DNA of 39,560 bases from an uncultured bacterium. GTDB taxonomy: Bacteria; Patescibacteriota; Minisyncoccia; Phycocordibacterales; UBA2100. The DNA lies in NCBI GenBank assembly GCA_903854215.1, contig CAINVT010000033.1:1-39560 (forward strand), in the 5' to 3' direction. Below the pieces are notes generated by a model. It had not been told where the DNA came from and ran no database searches. It saw only the letters and a program-made list of their open reading frames with translations. Both the position numbers and the translations under genes were made by a program. The first letter of the stretch is position 1. The number at the start of each line of letters is the position of its first letter. Below, one piece after another: positions 21,977-33,900 of the stretch.

Positions 21977-24900
21977 TTATGGAACCGATACCGTCGTCGT
22001 CGCGATCACTTTCTGACCGATAGGATCAGTACACACCGCAGTAAATATCGTCGTTGCGGTGAGTACCGGAGACTTTGCAGTGCTACTGGTTGCCTGCGAG
22101 CCGATCTGCGTCCCACTCGGATCGTTAACCGTACAGATCGAAGCGTTCACCGATGTCCATGAGAGGTTCACGGTGCCGCCGGAGGCGATATGTGCAGGAT
22201 TGGCGATCAGGGCGACGGTCGGATTCATCGCCGTGGTCGATGTCGCGGATTTCGGTGCGGAAGCGGGCGGGACGATACTTACATAACACATCACCGGCGC
22301 CGTTTGCTGCATTCCCGAGATACACGAGAGCGAGAACTGGAGCACACCGGATGCATTCGATGGCACTGAAACCCATGTAGTCCCATATGAAAGTCCATTG
22401 GTTGAAAATCCGCTTGAGACCGGGGTGCCGGAAAGACATGACCATTGAATCGAGATCGGAACCGTAGTCGGCATGGTCACAGATGTTGGCGAGCACGAGA
22501 GTTGCGGGGTGCCAAGCGGTGTCAGCATCGGCTGCGAGAGCGGTGATGGGGTTGGCTGTTGAGCGGACGACTGCGGGAGCTGCATGGCAGGAGCGGTCGG
22601 CTGTTGAGTAGACGGGGCTGTTTGTGGTGCTGGCGCTGTTTTTGGCGCGGCTTCAGCAGGATTTTTGGATGACGGTGCTTTTGTCGGCGTTTTCTCCGGT
22701 TGAACGACCGGCGGCTTCGCCACCGGTGGTACTGGCAGCTTCGGTGGATTAGGAGCAGGTGCAGGGATAGGGGCGGGTGTTGGAGTTGGAGTTGGTGTTG
22801 GTGAAGGATGATTCGACTGCGTTAGCTGAGTATTACTCGGCGCCCAGAGACCATTCCAAAGATTCGATACCCACGAATACGCTCCGTAACCAATAGCTGA
22901 GCAGATGCCGAATCGAATGATTCCACCCGTACAAACGCCCGTTGCAACCTTCGCAACACTCCGTGCAATACCGGAACCACCGTTTGAACTTCCACCAGAA
23001 CCGCCACCACCGGATCCCCCACCGCCCGGCGGAGTCGGAGGTATCGGCGGTGTACCTCCTGTGCCTCCGCCACCGAGCGTTGGAGTAGGCGTGGGAGTTG
23101 AGACCGGTACTACGACGGGAATCGGCGTTGAGGCGACTGGCTGCGGTGCCGTTCGTACCGAAGGTGAAGGTTGCAGCGGCACGGGCGTGACCGGAGAAGC
23201 TTCTTCATTTTTTGATGATCCTGCTGCCGGAGTCGGTTCGGTCACGGACGCAGTCGCGACGGGAGGTGTTTCAACGGTCTGCCCTGCTGCCGGAGTCGGT
23301 TCTGATACGGGTTCGGTCGCGGCGGGTGTCGGTGCGACTTGCGGCGCAGGGGCGGATGTCTCCGTAGCGGGAGCGGTCGCGTTCGTACCTTGCAATACCC
23401 CGCGCACGCGCGTAGCGAGATCGAGCACGTCCGCACGATAAGAGCCGTTGAGAAGAGAGCGATATCCGGTATTCAAGATCGGCCACACGAGCGTTCCAAA
23501 TGGCCCTGCGACACTGTGCGCCACGGAGAAGGTGACAACGTTCACCGCGACATTGCGAAACACCGTACTTGCCGGAAATACGGCTCCGCGAAGCACTCGC
23601 ACGAAGAGTGTCGTGTTGTTCCAGATGGAATTCGTCGTGGGCGCGGCAGGTGTCGTTGCCTCCGATGTCGGAGACTCAAGCGGCTTCACCTCCGGCACAG
23701 TTTCGACCTTCAAAACGGCCAAAATTGGTGCAACGGCCGAGGATGAGACTGGCGCCACTACCGGAGCTGTGACCGATTGAGATGCCTGCTCACGAGCTGT
23801 GCGCGCAGCAACGTATTGCTGAATAACAGGAATTTTTGAAAGGTAGTTCTGGTACATATCGACATACGAATTCTTTCGCATCGAATCATTTCCATACCCG
23901 CCTGTTTGATCCGTTGTCTGCGTTTTGTATTCATACGCAGGAGTAGTCAGGTCGCCGCCGCTTACCCACGATTGCGTCAGCCCGGTCGGCTGTACATCCC
24001 CGAGATAACCGATTCCCCCGATCCAAACTCTGCCATCGAGAGCCGTATTGAACATGTATACGAACTCTCCATTGTTTGAAGGAAATACTTCAACCGAAAC
24101 GGTGCCGTACAAAGTCGTCTCTTGTTTCCAACTGGTCACCAGCCTTGAGAAGTCAGGCGACTGGTCATGCGTCAAAACCATGTCTTGCGGCGCAGTCTTC
24201 CCTTGCATCGCATAAAAATCTCCATCCAGAAGAATAGGGTTTGCATCAACCTGTTGATAGTAATCGTAGTGACGGCTTGTCTCCTTACCCCTGACTTCGG
24301 TAGTGCCCGCGAAGACAAATTCAGGATTATCAAACTTCAAGACGGGCGTGCCGGCTTGCGAGATCTCAGAGAGCGCCTGTTGAATTTCGAACGGAAGTGT
24401 GATGCTTTCCTCTCCGTATCCCTTCCCATACAACGTAACCTCTCCTGCAGGATTTGCTTCATAGTCTGGCAGGTATCGCCACACCCCCTGTGAGTTACTG
24501 CGATAATATGATTGCGCCGTGATGAAATATCCATCTTTGTTGACGTACGCAACAACAGCAACGTATCCATCGCCAAGATCGTAGACAGGAGAGAACGCCA
24601 CCGAAACGCCTGCGACATCGACTGATTGCGTCGGAGTCAGACCTCTTTGTCGGAGATCGTCTGTAGACAAATACGTGTCCAGTAAGGGGTCTCCATAAAT
24701 CCTTGTCGCTTCAAGAATTTGTTCGCCTTCTTCGGGAGAAAGTTTCTCGAGCTGCACGTGCACCAGCGGCTGGTTCGATAGCTGTACGGCCGGTTCCACA
24801 CGAGTGGTTTGTGTAGATGGAGCTACGACGATTTTTGAGAAGTCTACCTGCTGCGGCCTGATGTTGAGCAGCAACGATTCTGTGAGTTGTGACTGAGAAG

Positions 24901-27900
24901 GAGTAAACGGATTCGTTAAGACGTTTTTTGGCAGTGGCACTCCGGACACTGACGACTGAGCAAGATTCGCTGGAACGTTGTCTGTTAACGATACTGCGAG
25001 ACGGTCGTTCTGACCCTGCAGCTCTTCGTAATACTTCAAGGCGGCGGAGACTACCGGGTCTTGGACGAGAAGGCTTTGCCGTTCCGCGCTCGAAAGCAGA
25101 TTCCAATTTTTCACGCTCCGGCTGTCAGCGGCTTCGACCTGCTGTTCGGCACGGAACAGATCGAGCCGCGCAATGAGCGCATCAACTGCCGCAGTCTTGT
25201 AGACATCGCTCTTTTTTGGAATCTCGTATCGCGTGGATGTCTTCGGGTCCGTATAAGAATCCGGCGATGGTGGCACCATATTCAACAGCGACGATTGCAC
25301 AAGCTCCGTCTCCGTAGGCTCGTAGATGCTCGACAAGTCTATTCCGGAAAGCTGACTGCCGGAGGTATCCGATGTAGGCGCTGGGAGCCGCAGCAACGAA
25401 GTATCCGGTCCGGCCAGCGCGAGCGGCGATGGCGGGGTTTGATACGAAGTCGTGAGCTGCGGTAGTGCAGTAACGTTCGGACCAGTCACGGCCAGCCATG
25501 ACGGTTTCTGATTTGAAGTCGTGAGCTGCGGCAACGGAGCGTTCTCAGTTGCTGGTAACGCGGCTGGTGCTTTTGGCGATGGCGATGCGGTGACCGAAGG
25601 AGCGTTGTTGGTCTCGTTTGCTGTGACGCCACTTGGCGCGACATTCGACACGTCACCGAGTATGACGTGGTATACGCCGTCGGGACCTTTCACTGTATTG
25701 AAGTTCTGCACGCCCGATGGGATAGCTTCTGGATTGTTGTCCAGATATATCTGCGGAGCGGGCGTGTAGGTCGTCGCGTATGTGAGTGAATTATTCGCGT
25801 CGGACCACGGAACGAGTTGTGTCGGACTGTTCGCAGTAGTCATTGCGGAAGATTTTTCCAACACCGCTTCCGGCTCCTGCATGCGGATACCTTCTGGAGT
25901 GAACGCGACATATTTCCATGGAGACGGTGTCTGTGCCGGATTGCTCGCTTCAAACCAAGCGATCGCGGGAGATGGCACTGGCGACACAGTTGCACGTGCT
26001 GTTTGCGGCGCGGCTGCCGCTGGCACTGGCACTGAAGCAACCGCCGGGACTTCGGGCAATGTAGGTGTCAGTTGATTCTGTGCGAACTTAACAGATTCTT
26101 CGGTGTTCGGCACAATAGTGTCAGTGGGTTCTGGTGCTGGCTGCGAAGAAGCCGTAGCAGGTGTCTCCAGGATCGGCACCTTAACGGATGATGGGGACGG
26201 CTGCGGTACGACCGCCGCAACTGTCGGAGCCGGGGTCTGATTTACAGCGCCAACAGGCACATTTCCAGCAGCAGGAACCGTTGCCGGAGCCAACGACCGG
26301 GTTTTGTGATGTGCTAGAGCTGCCAGAATCTGACTGTCAGTAACGACCCCTGCATCTGCAGGAGCAGCCGGAGACGGAGCAGGTGTTGCTGCAGCGACTT
26401 GCACAGGAGCCGGAACAGATGCCGTGAAAGAAAGACCTTTGTTAAATTGGACTCCTGCAACTTTCAAATCGATAACGAATCCCGGTTGCGGGACAGCGGC
26501 GACAAACGAGAATGGAGTCACGAGCCGCACAGCGGGCGTGGCAGAGCGGGTCGATGCTGCCGAATTCGCGGGCGGATAGCTCGCCTGTATAGTGACCCTC
26601 TGCGCTGGCAGTCCCGCAACGACAGTCAGTGGCGTAGTTGCGACCATTGCGTCCGATGCGACATTCTCCATATCGGTTATCGCTGCGAGCGCAGTGTCAC
26701 CAAAAAGCGACGTGACCGCAGCACGATATGCTGCCACGAGCGTCGGTATATCCGTTACCTCCGTAGCAGCTGCACTGAATTCGCGACGCGAATTTTCGTT
26801 CATCGCATTCACCATCTGCGTCTCATCGTAAATGTTAATGGTGGCATTCGGCCCCTGGAGACCCGCCGCGGCGGAAATGGTCCGAGCCATCGATTCTGGA
26901 TCATTACCATTACTACGCGGAGAAAGACCCGCCAATGTCGGTGTACCGGCCAAGATAGTTTCCCATGTGGTCGCACCTCGCTGGAAGTGCGCGAACACAT
27001 TCATGAAATACGCGCGTGCACCATTTTGAGCGCTATTGAAACAAACGAAACCGCCGATACTACAATTAATAGTTCCTTGCCAGTTATAAAGTGCGTACTG
27101 TCGTATGTTCCCAAAATTATATCCTCGATTGATGAGTTGTTGCGCCGCAGCACTGAGTGGTTTTGTTGGAGCTGAAGCGGCAGTCGGTGCAGACGTAACA
27201 GCTATTTTGTTCGGCGGCGCTGGTGTTGCTGCCGGTGTTGCGGCTGGGATGGGAATCTTTGCTGCGCTTGGCGCCGGTGCCGAAGCTGGAGCGGGCGTTG
27301 GAGTTTGAGAGGCGGCGGGAGCCGGAGCAGGTGTTGATACAGTTGCAACTTTGACAGGCACAGTTGTTGGAGCAGCGGCAGGTCCAGCTAATGTTCGAGT
27401 AGCCTCTTTAATTACTGCAGGCGGAGCTACAACGGGAGCTGGAGCAGCAGCCGCTTTTGCTTTCGCCTCTGCAACAAGCTGATTCATATCAGTAGCAAGC
27501 TGGTCGGTTTTTGGCTTCATACTCGCTAGTCCCATGAGGGAGAATATGCTCTTGGTCTCGCGATAATTAGTGAGTGCTCCCTGAAGCGTACCGATATATT
27601 GATTTGCACGACTGATGATACTTGTTGCAGAAGTTCCGAGATTTCCGCTGGTATCCGGAACACGAGCAGCAATTGAGGCGAGTTTTTCTGTCGCTTGCAG
27701 TGCCGCTATGCCGTTTACTAATGCGCCGTCATAATCGCTTCCGTTATAGGCAGCGGTCGCGCGCGCAGCAGCGCCGGATATCTGCGCTTGCGCTGCATTC
27801 ATACTTGCGATCGCCGTTGGGCCTTGCACTGCTGGCGCAGCCTCCGCCGAAGAAATCGGACTAAGATTCGAAGGAAGATTTACGATGGGTACACCTAAGA

Positions 27901-30900
27901 AAAGCGAAAGAGCGAGACCAAAAGGAGCTAACGCTCGGGTGATCGGAGATGTTGATTGCGGCGCTGGTGACACAGTTGGGCTGGCAGCCGGTGCTGGCGC
28001 AGTTATGGGCGTTGTGGCAGTCAAAACAGGAATGACACCTGAAACGTTTTGAATTCGTTTGTTTCGAGGTACATAATTCGGATTTGCTTTTAAATAGGCG
28101 TCTCGAAGCGACTCTGCATCTGGCGCTCCTGCAATCATGGCGTCAATCATTGCCTGAAATTCCGGACTTCTCCAAATCGGAACTTCAGAGGTAAACCATG
28201 AATATGGATACTGCAAAACATCGGGAGTAAGGGGACCATACCTACTTATTGCGTAAGGACTACTGAAAGGATTGGCATCCTCGTTGGGCACTGCGATTCT
28301 AATCAATGTCCCATTTGGATTGTTTCTTAAAAAGAAAAGCGCCCCGTCTGGCGAACTAGTAAACTGCTGATCGCTCTCGGGTACCGCATAAGGTTGATCT
28401 ATGCCCCGATACAAGTACGTATATCCCTCTGGCACTTGTTCACCCTTGATAGCGTCGATTACATCCGGGGTCAGAGCTTGTGCAGGAATGGTTTCAGCAG
28501 AGAGTATCGGGGAGTCCGCTGGAAGGCTCAGTTGAGTAAACGCAACATTAACGGTGAGGGGTGGCGTAGCGGACGGAGTCGGTGACACTGTCATCGTCGG
28601 AGTCAACGTGGTTTTGCCAGTAAGGAGTGAGACGATGGGGGCGGTTACGGCTGCTATTTTCGCCGCGATTGCTTGGACCAGGGTCGGTGTAGGCAACGGA
28701 TTCGCAGGCGCCGCTCCCGCTCGTGCAACAGATGGGGCGGTCTCGCTGGAAGGTGCGGCGCTCGCGGCTGGTGCAGGTGCGGGTGCGACAGTTGCAACTT
28801 CGGGGGCTGGCGCTGCCGCAATCGGCGCGGGCGTTGGGGACACTTGATTTGTCGTTTGGGGGGCCGCTGGCTGCGTAGTTACTGGTGCCGGATTATTTGC
28901 AACGGCGACTGGCTGCGGTGTCTGCTGCACGATGCTCGGTGTCGGCGATTGCACCATAGCAGGCGCGGTCGCTCCCGCAGTCGGCCCGACAGGACCTTTG
29001 GCCGAAAGGTCGGATACGCTCGCGGCGGCATGATTCGAAGTGCTCGGCCACTGTCCGATCGTAGCGAGGACCATTTTGTTGAATGCGTCTATCTGCTTCT
29101 GCGCTTCATTCCAAGCATCGTTCGACGCAGGAGCGGAATTGAACGGATTGGTATTCACTGGTACTTCGATTGGCGCAGTCGGGTTGGCAGATACGGATGG
29201 TACTGGCGCGGCGGAAGCGACAGGTACAGGATTGTTATTGTCATTCGCCGCGGCAATTCCAACATTGGTACTGGCGGCTACCGTTGGGATTTCAACTGTC
29301 GCCACGATGTCATGCGACACCGATGCAATAGCTCCTGTCAAAGGCAGTGCGACAGTTGCTCCATTCGAGCTCGCGATTATCGCGCCAGTGAGCAATTGCT
29401 GAAGACCGCGGGCGTCGAGATTTTGAAGTGCGGCCGTTACATTCGCATCCGCCGCAACACTGATCTCGTGGGCAGTATCTACACTGACGTCCGCAGGAAT
29501 CGACTCTGCTCGTACAGCCTCGGCCGCATCCAATTCTCGTATTGCTGTATCCTGGGCAAACGTTATGGTAGGGTCGGCGTACGCAAGGGCCGCACTGCTC
29601 ATGGAATCAACTTTTTCCGCAATCGTCGGAAACGGCGTCTCTGCTGGAGCCACTCTCATATTGGTAAAAGGATTTTCCATAACAGTGCGCTCCATAACCA
29701 ATGGCTCAGCGCCACGCGCCGCTTCTGTTGTCACAGAAGATGCTGATCCTGCAGATGTCGGAGCAGGCGATGAAGGTAACGGGCCTCCCGATCCCGAGTA
29801 TGATCCACCGTTTCCAAGCTGAGGCTTCACACTTGTCTCGCCGTTTAGCGCAGACTTGAGTTCACCAAGATTATCTGCCGTAACAATGACTCCCTTGTAG
29901 TTATCGATCGCCTTGAGCTGGTTTGCAGTAATAGTATCAGCGAGAGACTTCTGCGCATCCACTATGGCTTGCGATGCATTGACCGCCGGATTGGTAGCAG
30001 CAACTTGGTCGAGCGCTTGAACGATTTCTGGATTCGTTATCGGCGTAATGGTGCCTGTAGTGGGATCTATCTGGGCATATCGCGCACTTGGGTCGTTCGA
30101 GAGCTTTGCATACTGCGCTTCCGATGCGCTTCCCGCAGAATCGTCGAGCAATGTTGCGCCGCGAGCCTGAGATACTTGTGTGATGTCGCTCGCATTCAAA
30201 ATGGGGCCCGTATATTCCCGAGCAGCTGCAAGAGCATCGGCATGATTGAGCGCGGCGACTCCGTTTTTCAGATCCTGCGCATTACTCAGAGCCTCGCCGA
30301 CCGTCAGTAACGGATTTTCTCCCGCAGTGATTGTCGCGATAACGTTTGAATTAGTGATAGGCGTCAACGAACCGTCGGTACCGATCTCATAAACACTGCC
30401 CGCGCTCGCCTTGATGTCTGCGGGCGTTGCGGTGAAGGAGACAGCGCCTGTTTCGGAATCGACAGCAAAGAAATCGGCCAGTGATGATTGGTCGACCACG
30501 ATGCCGTACCGGACCCCGAACGCTCCTCCGGATTTTGCTGCCTGCTGAAGTCCCGCAACATCACCACCAGAAAGCACGGCTCCTGAATATTCCTTTGCAG
30601 CGGTGACCGCCGCAGTGTTAGCCGTCATATCGCTCACTGCCCGCTGTTCGGCATCAAGTGCTTTCTGTAGCGCAGCAGTGCTTTGTGCATCGGCGACCAC
30701 TTGTGCGGCTTCGATTTGCGGATTCACCGCAAGTGCATCGGCAACAGCACCATCGGCATCTTTGATTGAAACGAGTGACTGAGATCCTGAATCAATCTTA
30801 TATACTCCAGTAATGTTCCCCTTACCATCAATGATAGCGGCGTACTGAGCATCAGCCGTACCACCCGATGCAACCGCCTTATTGAGATCTTGCATCGTGG

Positions 30901-33900
30901 AACCTGTGACAACATCACCCGAATATACCTTCGCGGCCGATACTTCATTTGCGCGTGCAGCTGCAGTATCTGCAGCTGTTTGAGCCGCAGTCATTGCATC
31001 TGTTTGAGCGACGACATCCGATGCGGTGATTTGTGATAGACCTTTTGCCTGCAGTGCGTCTGCGATAGCACCATTAGAATCTGCGATCTGCGTTACAGCT
31101 CCGTTGAGCGCATCGTATTCATACACACCGGTAATCGATCCGCTACGATCTACGGTGGCAGCATATCCAACGTCCAACGCACCCCCTGAACGCGCGGCCT
31201 GAGAGAGTTCCTGCACCGTTGATCCTGTAACGACACCGCCATTGTATGTATCGATCTTGGCAAGCTGACCCGCCTGAACCTCTGCAGCTACTGCATTCGT
31301 TGCTGCAGTTTTGACCGCATTCGCATCGACGGACACTTGCGAAGCGGCAACTTCAGATAACCCCGCCGATTGAATCTTATCGATGACTGCAGAATCTGTA
31401 ATTGGCGAGAGAGACACAGTGCCATCTTTGATGCTGTAATTGTAAAATTGAGGGGTGGAGCTAAGATCGGCCCTCGCGATACCTTCCGCTGGAATCACCT
31501 CAGCTTTGACCCCAGCCGCAAGACTGTCCGTCAACTGCGACGGCGTACTAGCTGTGACGACGGGCTGGCCTTGCGTTTGATAGGTATTTATTTTAGTCAA
31601 AGCGTCTGCCTGCGCGTTATCAGCGGCAAAAACAGCAGACAATTTCGAATCGGCGATGACGGCGGTCGCGGCAATCGTCGGCACTTCTTTTGCTACAAGG
31701 GCAGTCACTTCCGCATTCGTAGCTGGAATGAAAGTACCACCCGAAACTCTATAATAGGTATCTCCAACCTTCGCATATTCCGCCGCCTGAGCTGTTTGCA
31801 ATGTTGCAGTGGGCGTCGATGCGGCCGCAGCGGGCACTTCGGAAACATTCTCTGCAGCAGTTGCTACTGAAACTGCCGGAGGTGTCGCAGCAATCGCTTC
31901 TGGCGTGGTAGCCGCAGCGACACTAAATGCGCCATTGGTGCCCTGTACAGCATCTAGAATGATTGGCTCAACCGGCGGTAACACTCCGCCTGCAACGGAT
32001 GTGATTCCTACAGTTTCTCGAGTTGCCACAGTCTCTGGAGCAAGACTTAATTCATTGACAACGGCCAGACGGGCGTCGTTATATACGGCAGGCGCAATGT
32101 CGCTCCCGAGAATAGGAAATCCGTTGGAAAGAACGGACTTTGCAGCCGAACCAACCACCAACATGTTGAGTGCCGTATTAGCTCCTGCCTCCGTGCGTGC
32201 TGTAAAATTTTGCAAATCAGTCTGCACTGTTGCATTCGCCCATTGTGTCGGCGTTGTCGGACCATTGAAAGTAAGTAATCCTTGATCAAATGCAGTGGAT
32301 GGGAGCATGACAGTACTATTCCAGATCGCCTTGGCGAAAGGATCACCCATGTATGAAAGGACTGCCCCAGGCGCGGCGAGTTTATTAGCAACCCACGTAT
32401 ACGCTGCATCAGTTCCCGTTTGATTGCCAGTCATCGCATTAATAGCTTTTTGCTGGTCGGCCGGAAGCGGAGTCCCATTGTTGATATTCGCCGCATACGA
32501 TTGAGCGTTTCGAATAAGATCATCGGTATTAACCTTCGACGCGGCGGAATAATCGTCGCTTATATTGGACTGCATTATCGTTGCTGTATTAACGATGGAT
32601 GGAGAGGCGCCAGCCGTAACCTCCGGTAGCGTTGCCTTCGCGATCACCGCTGCGCTCATATTTCCGGTCATAGCCGACTGTTCGGCGGCAATCTGTGGCG
32701 TCGTCGCGGGCGCGGCCAATGCTTGCGCCATCGCATCAGCTCCTTGGTAATTTTTCACGATGTATTCTGCTGCGGCACCATACGTATCTTTCCGCGCCGC
32801 ACTTGCATCAATTTCACTTTGAAGATGGTTGATCTGAGCATCAACAACATCTGTCGACAGTCCCGCCATTGCTGCTTTTTGACTCTTCAGAACATCAATG
32901 GCAGACTGATCCGTCGCGATCAAGGTATCCTCGGCTGTGATCGCTGCCCCGTACTTGACAAGTGCGACATTCGACGGACTTGAGAATGTATTAAGCGCGT
33001 TTACGTTCTGATTGTATGTATTCGCGTCAGTGGCATATTTCATTGCCTCCAGATCCGCACCAGTCGCCGGCGGAGACCAATATGTCGCGGTCAGACTTCC
33101 GGTCTTTGGATCGTACTGGTAGCCGTCGAAGACGTACGCCGAGTTGAATGAAGCGTAATAGTTTTTCCAATCAGAACTCATGCCGGACGTATCTACAGTT
33201 GCCGAGGTACCGCCAAGCAGATTGGCATTTGAGCTGAACAGATCCGCTTTGGACTGACCAAAACCTCCGGTTATTTGATAGGTTTGATTGTTCGTGTCAT
33301 ATGCGTTTGCATCCAAAGAGAGCGGGAATGTAGTATTGGGGCCAATTATTCCTGACGGAGTCGCCCACGGAGAGCTATTAATATAATCCCGAGTTCTCAC
33401 GTCTGTATTCAGCACTAAGGTGTCTTTATTTATCACATCACCAAGTTGTTGCTGTTTTGCAAAGGCATCAGCCGCAGCATTCGTTCCATTCTGCACGCTG
33501 AGTTGTGGATCCGTCTCAAGCGAAGAAGAATGCGGAGACGTTAAATTGAGATTCTGGGCATCAGAAGTATCCGGCGAAATTGTACTAACGACCGACGCGA
33601 CCCAATTTCCCGCAGTCTTTAATGCGCTCACAACGGACGACTCAGTTTTTGCGAGTGCGCACCCCCAGCTGCAAGCCTCTGTATTCGCCGACACGGACGG
33701 AGTCGGCGCACCTGATCCAAAGGTTGAAGGAGCATCTGTTGGAGTCGGGCTCGGTGTTATTCCTCTTGAATTCGGTGCATCTGTATTCGGCGGCGACAAT
33801 TGCGACACCTGCTGGATAGTGTCATTCGTGAGATTCACACCCTGTCCGTTCGGCGGAGTGTAGGTCGGGTTTGGTGATAGTGCATCTGGAGAAAAAGGGA

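Noticed and set aside
22905-23441. A plus-strand 178-codon Gly/Pro/Val-rich frame
   Set aside because: It is the reverse complement of a Pro/Thr/Ala linker in the giant gene, and the composition explains the open frame.
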